Assembly (NCBI RefSeq): GCF_001546115.1
Contig: NZ_KQ955211.1
Span: forward strand, 1 to 64,000
DNA from: Paracoccus aminovorans
GTDB taxonomy: Bacteria; Pseudomonadota; Alphaproteobacteria; Rhodobacterales; Rhodobacteraceae
Direction of reading: 5' to 3'
DNA: 64,000 nt
In this document: positions 42,784 through 51,671 of the stretch, piece after piece
Position numbering within the stretch: position 1 is the first letter of the stretch
Layout of the letters: each line of letters starts with the position of its first letter
Position numbers and translations under genes: made by a program
Notes under the pieces: model-generated
What the model was told of the DNA's origin: nothing
The model's input: the letters and a program-made list of their open reading frames with translations, nothing else
Database searches by the model: none

Positions 42784-44235
42784 ATGAGCACGGTCATCAA
42801 GGGCGGCACAATCGTCACGGCGGATCTGAGCTATCCGGCGGATGTGCTGATCGAGGGCGGGCGGATCGCCGGGATCGGCGAAGGGCTGGCGGGCGACACG
42901 GTGCTGGATGCGACGGGCTGCTATGTCATGCCGGGCGGGATCGACCCGCATACGCATCTGGAGATGCCGTTCATGGGCACCTATTCCAGCGACGATTTCG
43001 AGAGCGGGACGCGGGGGGCGCTGGCGGGCGGCACCACGATGGTGGTGGATTTCGCTTTGCCTGCCCCGGGCGAGGGGCTGCTGGATGCCTTGAAGAAATG
43101 GGACAACAAGGCCGGGCGGGCCTGTTGCGACTATTCCTTTCACATGGCCGTGACCTGGTGGGGCGAGCAGGTCTTTGACGAGATGCAGGCCGTGACCGAG
43201 CGCGGCATCAATACCTTCAAGCATTTCATGGCCTACAAGGGCAGCCTGATGGTGAATGACGAGGAGCTTTTCGCCAGTTTCCGGCGCTGCGCCGAGCTGG
43301 GGGCGATCCCGCTGGTCCATGCCGAGAATGGCGACATCGTCGCCAGCATGTCGGCCAGGCTGCTGGCCGAGGGCAACACCGGGCCCGAGGCGCATGCCTA
43401 TTCCCGACCGAGCCAGGTCGAGGGCGAGGCGACGAACCGCGCCATCATGATCGCCGACATGGCCGGGGTGCCGCTTTATGTCGTGCATACCTCCTGCGAG
43501 GAAAGCCATGAGGCGATCCGGCGGGCGCGGAGCTTGGGCAAGCGGGTCTGGGGCGAGCCGCTGATCCAGCATCTGGTGCTGGACGAGAGCGAATATGCCA
43601 ACCCGGATTGGGACCATGCGGCGCGGCGGGTGATGTCGCCGCCGTTCCGCGACAAGCGGCATCAGGACAGCCTGTGGGCCGGGCTAGCCTCGGGCAGCCT
43701 GTCTTGCGTGGCGACGGATCATTGCGCCTTTACCACCGCGCAGAAACGCTTTGGCATCGGCGATTTCACCAGGATCCCGAACGGCACCGGCGGCCTTGAG
43801 GAGCGGATGCCGATGCTGTGGACCATGGGTGTCAGGACCGGGCGGCTGACGCCGAACGAGTTCGTGGCGGTGACTTCGACCAATATCGCCAAGATCCTGA
43901 ACATCTATCCCAGGAAGGGCGCGGTGCTGGTTGGCGCGGATGCCGATCTGGTGGTCTGGGATCCGGAGGCGAAAAAGACCATCACGGCGGCGCGGCAGCA
44001 ATCCGCCATTGATTACAACGTCTTCGAGGGGCGCGAGGTGGTGGGGCTGCCGCGCTTTACCCTGACCCGCGGCGTGGTCGCGGTGACCGAGGGCAAGGTC
44101 GATACGCATGAGGGCCATGGCCAGTTCGTGGCGCGCGAGCCCCGGGGCGCTGTCGGCCGGGCGCTGTCGACCTGGAAGGCGCTGAGCGAGCCCAGGCCGG
44201 TGTCGCGCGCCGGCATTCCGGCCAGCGGGGTGTGA
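42784..44235 (+). CDS. hydA: Dihydropyrimidinase
   Basis: A 483-residue cyclic amidohydrolase of the D-hydantoinase/dihydropyrimidinase family. The binuclear metal site is complete: GGIDPHTHLEMPF near residue 52, the carboxylated lysine in TFKHFMAYKG near 148, VHAENGD near 180, LYVVHTS near 235 and ATDHCAF near 313. It opens the dihydropyrimidine ring made by PreTA to N-carbamoyl-beta-alanine. Next to it are the carbamoylase and the ABC importer, one base apart from the latter. Confidence 0.94.
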   Translation: MSTVIKGGTIVTADLSYPADVLIEGGRIAGIGEGLAGDTVLDATGCYVMPGGIDPHTHLEMPFMGTYSSDDFESGTRGALAGGTTMVVDFALPAPGEGLLDALKKWDNKAGRACCDYSFHMAVTWWGEQVFDEMQAVTERGINTFKHFMAYKGSLMVNDEELFASFRRCAELGAIPLVHAENGDIVASMSARLLAEGNTGPEAHAYSRPSQVEGEATNRAIMIADMAGVPLYVVHTSCEESHEAIRRARSLGKRVWGEPLIQHLVLDESEYANPDWDHAARRVMSPPFRDKRHQDSLWAGLASGSLSCVATDHCAFTTAQKRFGIGDFTRIPNGTGGLEERMPMLWTMGVRTGRLTPNEFVAVTSTNIAKILNIYPRKGAVLVGADADLVVWDPEAKKTITAARQQSAIDYNVFEGREVVGLPRFTLTRGVVAVTEGKVDTHEGHGQFVAREPRGAVGRALSTWKALSEPRPVSRAGIPASGV

Positions 44236-44236
44236 G

Positions 44237-45022
44237 GTGGAGGCGGCACCGGCGGTCATCGAGGCCCGGCACCTGAACCTGACCTTTCCCACCGACGACG
44301 GCCCGGTCCATGCGCTGAAGGACGTGGACCTGACCGTGGCGCCCGGCGATTTCATCAGCTTCATCGGCCCCTCGGGCTGCGGCAAGACCACGCTTCTGCG
44401 CTGCATCGCCGCGCTGGAGACGCCGACCGGCGGCAGCCTGACCGTGCGCGGCATGACGGCGGACGCGGCGCGGCGGGCCAGGAGCTATGGCTATGTCTTT
44501 CAGGCGGCTGGACTTTATCCCTGGCGCACCATCGCCGGGAACATCCGCCTGCCGCTGGAGATCATGGGCTATCCGAAGGCCGAGCAGGCCGAGCGGGTCC
44601 AGGCGGTGCTGGATCTGGTCGAGTTGGGCCAGTTCGGCCGCAAGTTCCCCTGGCAGCTGTCGGGGGGCATGCAGCAGCGCGCCAGCATCGCCCGCGCGCT
44701 GGCCTTCGACGCCGAGATCCTGCTGATGGACGAGCCCTTCGGCGCGCTGGACGAGATCGTGCGCGACCGGCTGAACGAGGAGCTGTTGCGGCTGTGGCAG
44801 CGGACCGGCAAGACCATCGCCTTCGTCACCCATTCCATCCCCGAGGCGGTTTACCTGTCCACCCGGATCGTGGTCATGTCGCCGCGCCCGGGGCGCATCA
44901 CCAAGGTGATCGAAAGCCCGCTGCCGCGGGTCCGGCCATTGGATATTCGCGACTCGCCCGAGTTCATCCGCATCGCCCATGAGGTGCGCGAGGGTTTGCA
45001 CGAGGGACACGGTCATGATTGA
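44237..45022 (+). CDS. ABC transporter ATP-binding protein (pyrimidine/NitT-type importer)
   Basis: A 261-residue ATPase of the nitrate/taurine/thiamine-precursor import family. Walker A is GPSGCGKTT near residue 44, the Q-loop is VFQAAGLYPW, the signature is QLSGGMQQRASIARAL, and Walker B is ILLMDEPFGALDE followed by the switch histidine in THSIPEAVYL. It starts with GTG immediately after hydA. With the two permeases and the binding protein it likely imports a pyrimidine or related ring compound. Confidence 0.9.
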   Translation: MEAAPAVIEARHLNLTFPTDDGPVHALKDVDLTVAPGDFISFIGPSGCGKTTLLRCIAALETPTGGSLTVRGMTADAARRARSYGYVFQAAGLYPWRTIAGNIRLPLEIMGYPKAEQAERVQAVLDLVELGQFGRKFPWQLSGGMQQRASIARALAFDAEILLMDEPFGALDEIVRDRLNEELLRLWQRTGKTIAFVTHSIPEAVYLSTRIVVMSPRPGRITKVIESPLPRVRPLDIRDSPEFIRIAHEVREGLHEGHGHD

Positions 45023-45029
45023 GGCTGCG

Positions 45030-45084
45030 GCCCGCACCGCGGATGCACGGGGCGTACACCGCGCGTACACCGAGGATGCACCGT
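45030..45084. repeat. Five tandem 11-bp imperfect repeats
   Basis: Units GCCCGCACCGC, GGATGCACGGG, GCGTACACCGC, GCGTACACCGA and GGATGCACCGT follow one another without gaps. Units 3 and 4 differ at one base. The 11-bp period is about one helical turn, so a protein array could bind one DNA face. It fills most of the 90-bp gap between the ATPase and first permease genes. Confidence 0.55.
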
Positions 45085-45112
45085 TTGGCGCCGTTTGCGG
45101 AAGGATTGCGAC

Positions 45113-45976
45113 ATGAGCCGCGTCCTGCCGGTCCTGACCGTGCTGCTGGCGATCCTGGTGATCTGGTACGCTGCGGCAGTCATGCTGAACCGGGCCTGGG
45201 TGCTGGACCAGGCGGCGCGGGCGGGCAGCGAGGTCGGCTTCAGCCAGATGCTGCGCGAGACCATGGCGCAGGACCGGCCGGTGCTGCCGGCGCCGCATCA
45301 GGTCGCCAAGGGGCTGTGGGACGGCGTGGCCGGGCAGAAGATCACCTCGAAGCGCAGCCTGGTCTGGCATGCCGGGGTGACGCTGTCGGCGACGCTGGCC
45401 GGGTTCGCGCTGGGGACGGCGGCGGGGCTTTTGCTGGCCATCGGCATCGTGCACAGCCGGGCGATGGACATGAGCGTGATGCCCTGGGCCATCGCCTCGC
45501 AGACCATCCCGATCCTCGCGATCGCGCCGATGGTGATCGTGGTGCTGGCCTCGCTCGGGATCAAGGGCTTGCTGCCCAAGGCGCTGATCGCCGCCTATCT
45601 GAGCTTCTTCCCGGTGCTGGTCGGCATGGTCAAGGGCTTGCGGGCGCCGGACGGGATGCAGCTGGACCTGCTGCGGACCTATAATGCCTCGCAGGGGCAG
45701 AGCTTGCGGATGCTGCGGCTGCCGTCCTCGGTGCCCTATCTGTTCGCCTCGCTGAAGGTCGGGATCGCGGCGGCGCTGGTCGGGACCATCGTCGCGGAAC
45801 TGCCGGCAGGGGCGACGGCGGGGCTGGGCGCGCGGCTGCTGTCGGGCAGCTATTACGGCCAGACCGTGCAGATCTGGGCGGCGCTGTTCGCCGCCGCCAT
45901 CCTGGCCGCGGTGCTGGTCATGCTGATCGGCGCGGTCGAGCGGGTGACGTTGAGCCGCATGGGGTTTTCGCGATGA
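45113..45976 (+). CDS. ABC transporter permease (pyrimidine/NitT-type), first subunit
   Basis: A 287-residue inner-membrane permease of the NitT/TauT family with an N-terminal membrane anchor (VLPVLTVLLAILVIWYAAAV), a periplasmic loop of about 65 residues and five further helices. The cytoplasmic coupling loop that contacts the ATPase lies in the stretch around LLRTYNASQGQSLRMLRLPS. The ATG at 45113 follows GGAAGGA. It overlaps the second permease by four bases. Confidence 0.87.
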   Translation: MSRVLPVLTVLLAILVIWYAAAVMLNRAWVLDQAARAGSEVGFSQMLRETMAQDRPVLPAPHQVAKGLWDGVAGQKITSKRSLVWHAGVTLSATLAGFALGTAAGLLLAIGIVHSRAMDMSVMPWAIASQTIPILAIAPMVIVVLASLGIKGLLPKALIAAYLSFFPVLVGMVKGLRAPDGMQLDLLRTYNASQGQSLRMLRLPSSVPYLFASLKVGIAAALVGTIVAELPAGATAGLGARLLSGSYYGQTVQIWAALFAAAILAAVLVMLIGAVERVTLSRMGFSR

Positions 45977-46821
45977 GCTGGCAGGGCTGGGCCGCCATCG
46001 GCTTCTGGATCGCGGCCATGGCGCTGAACGTGCAGGTCGCGAACCGGCATGGCGCGGCGCGATGGGCGCGGGTCTTCGTGCCGACGCTGTTCGGCATCAC
46101 GCTGCTGGTGCTGTGGCAGGGGCTGGTGCGCGGGCTGGCGGTCAGCCCGGTGATCCTGCCGGCGCCGACCGACATCGCGGCGCGCCTTGCCGGCAGCTTG
46201 CCGCTGCTGTGGGGCGATTTCAGCCAGACCATCCTGAAGGGGGCGCTGTCGGGCTATGTCATCGGCTGCGGCGCCGCCGTGCTGACCGCCATCGCGGTGG
46301 ACCGCTTTCCCTTCCTGCAAAGGGGGCTGCTGCCGGTCGGCAATTTCGTCGCCGCCCTGCCCATTGTCGGCATCGCGCCGATCCTGGTGATGTGGTTCGG
46401 CTTCGACTGGCAATCGAAGGCCGCCGTGGTCGTGGTCATGGTGTTCTTCCCGGTGCTGGTGAACATGGTCGCGGGGCTGGCGGCCACCGATCCGCTGCAA
46501 CGCGACCTGATGCGGACCTATTCCGCGAGCTACCGCGACACGCTGCTGAAGCTGCGCCTGCCGGCGGCGATGCCGTTCCTGTTCAACGGGCTGAAGATCG
46601 CCACCACCCTGGCCCTGATCGGCGCCATCGTGGCCGAGTTCTTCGGCTCGCCCACGCGGGGCATGGGGTTTCGCATCGCGACCGCCGTGGGGCAGCTGGA
46701 CCTGCCGCTGGTCTGGGCCGAGATCGCGGTGGCGGCGCTGGCCGGCAGCGGCTTCTTCGGCCTGATGACGCTGGCCGAAAAGGCGGTCACCTTTTGGCAC
46801 CCTTCGCAGCGGGGGCGATGA
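45973..46821 (+). CDS. ABC transporter permease (pyrimidine/NitT-type), second subunit
   Basis: A 282-residue permease related to the preceding one, with about six helices and the coupling loop LMRTYSASYRDTLLKLRLPA. Its start overlaps the first permease stop (ATGA), indicating translational coupling. Two unlike permeases with one ATPase and one binding protein is the arrangement known for RutG-independent pyrimidine or hydroxymethylpyrimidine importers. Confidence 0.87.
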   Translation: MSWQGWAAIGFWIAAMALNVQVANRHGAARWARVFVPTLFGITLLVLWQGLVRGLAVSPVILPAPTDIAARLAGSLPLLWGDFSQTILKGALSGYVIGCGAAVLTAIAVDRFPFLQRGLLPVGNFVAALPIVGIAPILVMWFGFDWQSKAAVVVVMVFFPVLVNMVAGLAATDPLQRDLMRTYSASYRDTLLKLRLPAAMPFLFNGLKIATTLALIGAIVAEFFGSPTRGMGFRIATAVGQLDLPLVWAEIAVAALAGSGFFGLMTLAEKAVTFWHPSQRGR

Positions 46822-46867
46822 TTTCAACCGGCCCGGGATAAACCGGCAACCAACAGTGGAGACGGGA

Positions 46868-47848
46868 ATGAACAGATTTCTGATCGGAGCCGCTCTGGCA
46901 GCCCTCGCGGTGGGGGCGGCGCAGGCGGAAGAGGTGAAGCTGCAGCTGAAATGGGTCACGCAGGCCCAGTTCGCCGGCTATTACGTCGCCAAGGACAAGG
47001 GTTTCTATGAGGAGGAAGGGCTGGAGGTCGACGTCATGCCCGGCGGGCCCGACATCTCGCCCACGCAGGTCATGGCCGGGGGCGGCGCGGATGTGACGGT
47101 GGACTGGATGCCCTCGGCCCTGGCCGCGCGGGAAAAGGGGCTGGCGCTGGTCAATATCGCCCAACCGTTCAAAAGCTCGGGGATGATGCTGACCTGCCTG
47201 AAGGAAAGCGGCATCACCGGCCCCGAGGATTTCCGCGGCAAGACCCTGGGGGTCTGGTTCGGCGGCAACGAATACCCGTTCCTCAGCTGGATGGCGACGC
47301 TGAAGATCCCGACCGACGGCTCGCCCGAGGGGGTGACGGTGCTGAAGCAGGGCTTCAACGTCGATCCGCTGCTGCAAAAGCAGGCGGCCTGCATCTCGAC
47401 CATGACCTATAACGAATATTGGCAGGTGATCGACGCCGGGCTGAAGCCCGAGGACCTGGTGACCTTCAAATATGAGGACGAGGGCGTCGCCACGCTGGAG
47501 GACGGGCTGTATGTCATGGAGGACAAGCTGAAGGACCCGGCTTTCGTCGCCAAGATGGAAAAATTCGTCCGCGCCTCGATGAAGGGCTGGAAATATGCCG
47601 AGGCGCATCCCGACGAGGCGGCGCAGATCGTCATCGACAATGACGAGACCGGCGCGCAGACGCTGGAGGTGCAGGCCCGCATGATGGGCGAGATCGCCAA
47701 GCTGACGGCCGGCTCCAATGGCGCGCTGGATCCGGCGGATTACGACCGCACGGTCAAGGTGCTGCTGGGCGGCGGCTCGGACCCGGTGATCTCGAAGGCG
47801 CCCGAAGGGGCCTATGTGCTGGAGATCACCGACAAGGCCTTGCAGTAA
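46868..47848 (+). CDS. NMT1/THI5-like solute-binding protein
   Basis: The 326-residue protein has a cleavable signal peptide (FLIGAALAALAVGAAQA, cleavage before EEVKLQL). The mature part begins LQLKWVTQAQFAGYYVAKDK, the classical pattern of the NMT1/THI5 family that binds thiamine-pyrimidine-like rings and relatives. It is the periplasmic receptor of the adjacent ABC importer; a pyrimidine base is the likely ligand given preTA and hydA. The ATG at 46868 is chosen so that the signal peptide starts at Met-Asn-Arg. It is two bases from the convergent ureohydrolase gene. Confidence 0.88.
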   Translation: MNRFLIGAALAALAVGAAQAEEVKLQLKWVTQAQFAGYYVAKDKGFYEEEGLEVDVMPGGPDISPTQVMAGGGADVTVDWMPSALAAREKGLALVNIAQPFKSSGMMLTCLKESGITGPEDFRGKTLGVWFGGNEYPFLSWMATLKIPTDGSPEGVTVLKQGFNVDPLLQKQAACISTMTYNEYWQVIDAGLKPEDLVTFKYEDEGVATLEDGLYVMEDKLKDPAFVAKMEKFVRASMKGWKYAEAHPDEAAQIVIDNDETGAQTLEVQARMMGEIAKLTAGSNGALDPADYDRTVKVLLGGGSDPVISKAPEGAYVLEITDKALQ

Positions 47849-47850
47849 GG

Positions 47851-48795
47851 CTAGCGGGTCTCGGCCAGCACGCAGAGCAGCTCGAACAGCATCGTCGCGC
47901 CGGTCAGCGCGGTGATGCCGCCGATGTCGAAGGGCGGCGAGACCTCGACCACGTCGGCGCCGGCGATATTCAGCCCCGAGAGGCCGCGCACCAGCGCCTG
48001 CGCCTCGCGCGTGGTCAAGCCGCCGATCTCGGGCGTGCCGGTGCCGGGGGCCATGGCGGGGTCGATGCTGTCGATGTCGAAGGTGACGTAGCAGGGCGCA
48101 TCGCCCATCAGGGCGCGGATCTCGGCCGAGACCGCATCGGCGCCGCGGCGGGCGAATTCCTCGATATAGATGATGCGGATGCCCTGGTCCTGCGCCCATT
48201 GGTGTTCGTCCGCGGCGTAGATCGAGCCGCGGATGCCGATCTGCACCATGCGGCGCGGGTCGAGAATGCCTTCCTCGATCGCGCGGCGGAAGGGGGTGCC
48301 GTGGGTATAGCGGTTGCCGCCGAAATAGCTGTCGTTAGTGTCGGAATGGGCGTCGAACTGCACCAGCCCCAGCGGGCCGCGCCCGGCCTTGTGGATGGCG
48401 CGCAGCACCGGCAGCGTGGTCAGGTGGTCGCCGCCGACCGAGAGCGGGCGCGCGCCGGCCGCGCAGATGGCACTGATGCCGGATTCGATCTGCGCCAGCG
48501 CCGCCATCAGGTCGATGGGCTGCACGGCCAAGTCGCCCAGATCGGCCACCCGCAGCCGTTCATAGGGCGCGACCCCGGTGACGTGATGCACGCGGCGCAT
48601 CAGGCTGGACTGGTTCCTGACCTCGCGCGGGCCGTGGCGGGCGCCGGGGCGGTTGGTGGTGCCGCCGTCCCAGGGAATGCCGAGGATCGCCACGTCGAGC
48701 CCGGTCGGGTCGCTGAGCGCGGGCAGGCGCATGAAGGTCGAATGTCCCGCGAAACGCGGGACAAGGGCGGCATCGACGGGTTCGTGGAAGGGCAT
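47851..48795 (-). CDS. Ureohydrolase (agmatinase family; possibly guanidino-acid hydrolase)
   Basis: A 314-residue arginase/agmatinase-fold enzyme. The two-manganese site is complete: GGDHL near residue 119, FDAHSDTND near 142 and FDIDSIDP near 228. It would release urea from a guanidino substrate. Agmatinase, guanidinobutyrase and guanidinopropionase cannot be told apart from sequence alone; the nearby creatinase suggests a guanidino acid. It is encoded head-to-tail behind the MFS gene with a 74-bp gap. Confidence 0.83.
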   Translation of the reverse strand: MPFHEPVDAALVPRFAGHSTFMRLPALSDPTGLDVAILGIPWDGGTTNRPGARHGPREVRNQSSLMRRVHHVTGVAPYERLRVADLGDLAVQPIDLMAALAQIESGISAICAAGARPLSVGGDHLTTLPVLRAIHKAGRGPLGLVQFDAHSDTNDSYFGGNRYTHGTPFRRAIEEGILDPRRMVQIGIRGSIYAADEHQWAQDQGIRIIYIEEFARRGADAVSAEIRALMGDAPCYVTFDIDSIDPAMAPGTGTPEIGGLTTREAQALVRGLSGLNIAGADVVEVSPPFDIGGITALTGATMLFELLCVLAETR

Positions 48796-48869
48796 CGGGG
48801 GCCTCGGGCTGTGGCTGCGGGCCCCAGCCTAGGACGCCTGCCCGCGTCGGGGCAAGCGTCCGTGCTGCG

Positions 48870-50198
48870 TCAGTCGCGCAAGGGCTTGCCGGCGGTTTCG
48901 CGCGCGGCCAGCATGGCGACCAGGGCCACGACTGCGGCTGCGACCAGATACCAGGCCGGGGCGGTCTTGCTGCCGGTGGCGCCGATCAGCCAGGTGGCGA
49001 CGAAGGGCGCCGTGCCGCCGAACAGCGCATTGGCGGTGTTGAAGCTGAAGGCAAAGCCGGAATAGCGCACCCGGGTCGGAAAGATCTCGGTCAGGAAGCA
49101 GGGCAGCGTGCCGTCGTTCACGGTCAGCAGCGCCCCGAAAATCACCTGGATCAGCACGATCATCGCGAAGCTGGCGCCGTCCAGCATGCCGAACAGCGGC
49201 ACGGTCAGGACGATGAACAGCACCGAGGCCGCGATCAGCGCCGTCTTGCGCCCGAAGCGATCCGACAGCAGGCCCATCAGGAAGATCAGGAAGATATAGG
49301 CAAAAAGCGCGATGCTGTTGGCCAGAAACGAGGCGCTTTCCTCCATGCCCATTTCGGTGATGAGATAGGTCGGCATGTAGCTGAGGATCAGATAGAAGCC
49401 GACGGCGTTCAGGCAGGTGACGGCAAAGGCGCGGATGATCGGCTTGCGATAGGTGGTGAACAGTTCCTTGATCGGCGTCGCTTCGACATGGTGCTTTGCT
49501 TCCAGCTCGCGGAACTTCGGCGTGTCCTCGAGCTTCAGCCGGATATAGAGCCCGACCAGGCCCAGCGGAAAGGCCAGCAGGAACGGCAGCCGCCAGCCCC
49601 AGCCATGCAGTTGCGCGGTCTCGAGCTGCGAAAACAGCAGCGCCGACATCAGCGATCCGGCCAGCAGCCCGGCGGCCGTGCTGGCGGGCACCATGCTGGT
49701 GTAGAAGCCGCGTTTTGCGGGCGGCGCATATTCGGCCAGGAAGGACGTCGCCCCGGCATATTCGCCCGAGGCGGAAAAGCCCTGCACCATGCGCACGATG
49801 AGCAGCAGCACCGGCGCCAGCATGCCGATCTGGTGATAGGACGGCAGCAGGGCGATGACGGTCGTTGCCCCGGACATGATGAGGATCGACCAGGACAGCG
49901 CGGTCTTGCGGCCGATGCGGTCGCCGATGCTGCCCCAGACGATGCCGCCGATCGGGCGGATGACGAAGGAGATCGCGAAGACCGCGAAGGTCGCCAGCAG
50001 CGCGGCCTGCGGCGCGATCTCGGGAAAGAAGACCGCGGCGATCACGGTGGCGAAATAGCCATAGGAGGCATAGTCGAACCATTCGACGAAATTGCCGATG
50101 AAACTGGCGGTCAGAACCTTGCGCAGGACGGCCGGGCTGGCCTGGGCGTCGGACACGCCGTTCGGGCCCGCAGCGGCGGGGATGGTCATAGCGGTCAT
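48870..50198 (-). CDS. MFS metabolite:H+ symporter
   Basis: A 442-residue, twelve-helix transporter of the MHS subfamily (KgtP/ProP/ShiA type). Signature loops are GNFVEWFDYASYGYFATVIA in helix 1, GSIGDRIGRKTAL between helices 2 and 3, and LLSDRFGRKTALI in the second half. The ATG at 50196-50198 follows GGGAGGAG. It sits between creatinase and the ureohydrolase, so uptake of creatine or another guanidino compound is plausible; the substrate is not visible. Confidence 0.83.
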   Translation of the reverse strand: MTAMTIPAAAGPNGVSDAQASPAVLRKVLTASFIGNFVEWFDYASYGYFATVIAAVFFPEIAPQAALLATFAVFAISFVIRPIGGIVWGSIGDRIGRKTALSWSILIMSGATTVIALLPSYHQIGMLAPVLLLIVRMVQGFSASGEYAGATSFLAEYAPPAKRGFYTSMVPASTAAGLLAGSLMSALLFSQLETAQLHGWGWRLPFLLAFPLGLVGLYIRLKLEDTPKFRELEAKHHVEATPIKELFTTYRKPIIRAFAVTCLNAVGFYLILSYMPTYLITEMGMEESASFLANSIALFAYIFLIFLMGLLSDRFGRKTALIAASVLFIVLTVPLFGMLDGASFAMIVLIQVIFGALLTVNDGTLPCFLTEIFPTRVRYSGFAFSFNTANALFGGTAPFVATWLIGATGSKTAPAWYLVAAAVVALVAMLAARETAGKPLRD

Positions 50199-50294
50199 GG
50201 TCTCCTCCCATGGGAACCGATGATGGTGACGATCATCGTCGACGGCGCGACCCTCCCGGTCGGCCGGACGGCTTTGCATGCTGGCAAAAGCGAA

Positions 50295-50323
50295 AACCGG
50301 CGGGGCTTCTGGCCCCGCCGGTT
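50295..50323 (-). terminator. Intrinsic terminator after the creatinase gene
   Basis: Perfect 12-base arms AACCGGCGGGGC (50295-50306) and GCCCCGCCGGTT (50312-50323) with a five-base loop lie directly after the creatinase stop on the minus strand, followed by TTTTCGCTTTTG. It should separate creatinase from the MFS transcript. Confidence 0.75.
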
Positions 50324-50329
50324 CCTGGA

Positions 50330-51559
50330 TCAGGCGGCCTTGGCCTTGCCCCGGACGATCAGGTGTTCGGGGCCGTAGGGGAAGCCGGTGATGTTGCGGT
50401 TGCCGGTCTCCTCGATCACCAGGATGTCGTGTTCGCGATAGCCGCCGGCGCCGGGCAGGTGGTCGGGGATGGTGATCATCGGCTCCATCGAGACGACCAT
50501 GCCGGGTTCCAGCACGGTGTCGCAATCCTCGCGCAGTTCCAGCCCGGCCTCGCGGCCGTAATAGTGGCAGAGCACGCCGAAGCTGTGGCCATAGCCGAAG
50601 CTGCGGTATTGCAGCAGGTTTTCGGCGGCATAGATCTCGTTCAGCTCGGCGGCGATGTCGGCGCATTTCGCGCCGGGCACGAGCAGCTCCTTGCCGCGGT
50701 CGTGGACCTTGCAGTTGATTTCCCACAGCCGCAGGTGTTCGTCGCTGGCATGTTCGGCAAAGAGCGTGCGCTCCAGCGCGACGTAATAGCCGGCGACCAT
50801 CGGGAAGCAGTTCAGGGACAGGATGTCGCCGGCCTCGATCTTGCGCGAGGTGACCGGGTTGTGGGCGCCGTCGGTGTTGATGCCGGACTGGAACCAGGTC
50901 CAGGTGTCCAGAAGCTCGGCCTCGGGCCAGGTTTTGGCGATCTCGCGCACCATGGTGGCGGTGGAGTGCAGCGCGACCTCGTGTTCGGGCGTGCCGACGG
51001 CGGTGGCCTCGACGCAGGCGGCGCCGCCGATGTCGGCGATGCGGGTCATCTGGGTGATATGGGCGATTTCCTCGGGCGATTTCACCATGCGCAGCCGCAT
51101 CGCCGGGGCGGCGATGTCGACGAATTCGACGCCGGGGAATTCCGATTTCAGAAGCGCCAGCAGGTCGAGCGTGACATGGTCGAATTCGATGCCGATGCGT
51201 TTCGCGGCGCCCACGATCTGGCGGATGGCGTGGAAATAGTTGTCTTTTTGCCAGTCGGTATAGGTCAGGTTGTTGCCGAAGGTGCGGCGCCAGGGCTGGC
51301 CGCCGTCGATGCCGGCGCTGATCGAGGTGGCGTGGTCGTGGTCGATCAGGAAGCCATAGCGCCGGCCGAACTGGCAATACAGGAAATCGGCGTAGTAGTT
51401 GATGTTGTGGTAGCTGGTGAACAGCGCCGCATCGACGCCGGCCTGGGCCATATGGGCGCGGATGGCATCGTGGCGGCGCTGCATCTCGGCGGCCGAGAAG
51501 GTCGGCTGCGCCTTGCTGCCGTTGCCGACATAGTTCTGCAGCCGTTCGCGGGTGGTCAT
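50330..51559 (-). CDS. Creatinase (creatine amidinohydrolase)
   Basis: A 409-residue protein of the pita-bread fold that closely follows Pseudomonas creatinase throughout. Identical-looking stretches are FTSYHNINYYADFLYC near residue 47, SANIDGGQPWRRT-like SAGIDGGQPWRRT, TWTWFQSGINTDGAHNPVT containing the catalytic histidine near 235, and GYGHSFGVLCHYYGREAGLE. It hydrolyses creatine to sarcosine and urea. Unlike related Xaa-Pro peptidases it needs no metal. The ATG follows GGAGAG. Sarcosine could then be oxidised by the sarcosine-oxidase-like enzyme at 14.5-19.5 kb or another one. Confidence 0.93.
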   Translation of the reverse strand: MTTRERLQNYVGNGSKAQPTFSAAEMQRRHDAIRAHMAQAGVDAALFTSYHNINYYADFLYCQFGRRYGFLIDHDHATSISAGIDGGQPWRRTFGNNLTYTDWQKDNYFHAIRQIVGAAKRIGIEFDHVTLDLLALLKSEFPGVEFVDIAAPAMRLRMVKSPEEIAHITQMTRIADIGGAACVEATAVGTPEHEVALHSTATMVREIAKTWPEAELLDTWTWFQSGINTDGAHNPVTSRKIEAGDILSLNCFPMVAGYYVALERTLFAEHASDEHLRLWEINCKVHDRGKELLVPGAKCADIAAELNEIYAAENLLQYRSFGYGHSFGVLCHYYGREAGLELREDCDTVLEPGMVVSMEPMITIPDHLPGAGGYREHDILVIEETGNRNITGFPYGPEHLIVRGKAKAA

Positions 51560-51625
51560 GGGGCTCTCCTGTCCTTGGGGATGGCAGCAGGATCGGGGTT
51601 GCGGGCCGGTCTTGTCAAAAGACGG

Positions 51626-51654
51626 TTTCTCATGCTTTCTGTGAGAAAATCTCA
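51626..51654. promoter_or_regulatory. LysR-type operator candidate between creatinase and LysR genes
   Basis: TTTCTCA (51626-51632) faces TGAGAAA (51642-51648), and TGAGAAAATCTCA (51642-51654) is a second perfect palindrome sharing an arm. It lies 18-46 bases before the lysR start and about 70-95 bases before creatinase, in the 112-bp divergent region, the usual place for LysR activation sites. Confidence 0.5.
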
Positions 51655-51671
51655 AGCCGGAAGGGGCCGGG

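Noticed and set aside
50199..51377. 835-residue version of the MFS transporter frame
   Set aside because: The extra part is a shadow of creatinase on the same strand in another frame; the transporter begins normally at 50198 after a strong ribosome site.
50330..51559. Xaa-Pro aminopeptidase or ectoine hydrolase
   Set aside because: The fold is shared, but the substrate-loop sequences (FTSYHNINYYADFLYC, SGINTDGAHNPVT) follow creatinase.
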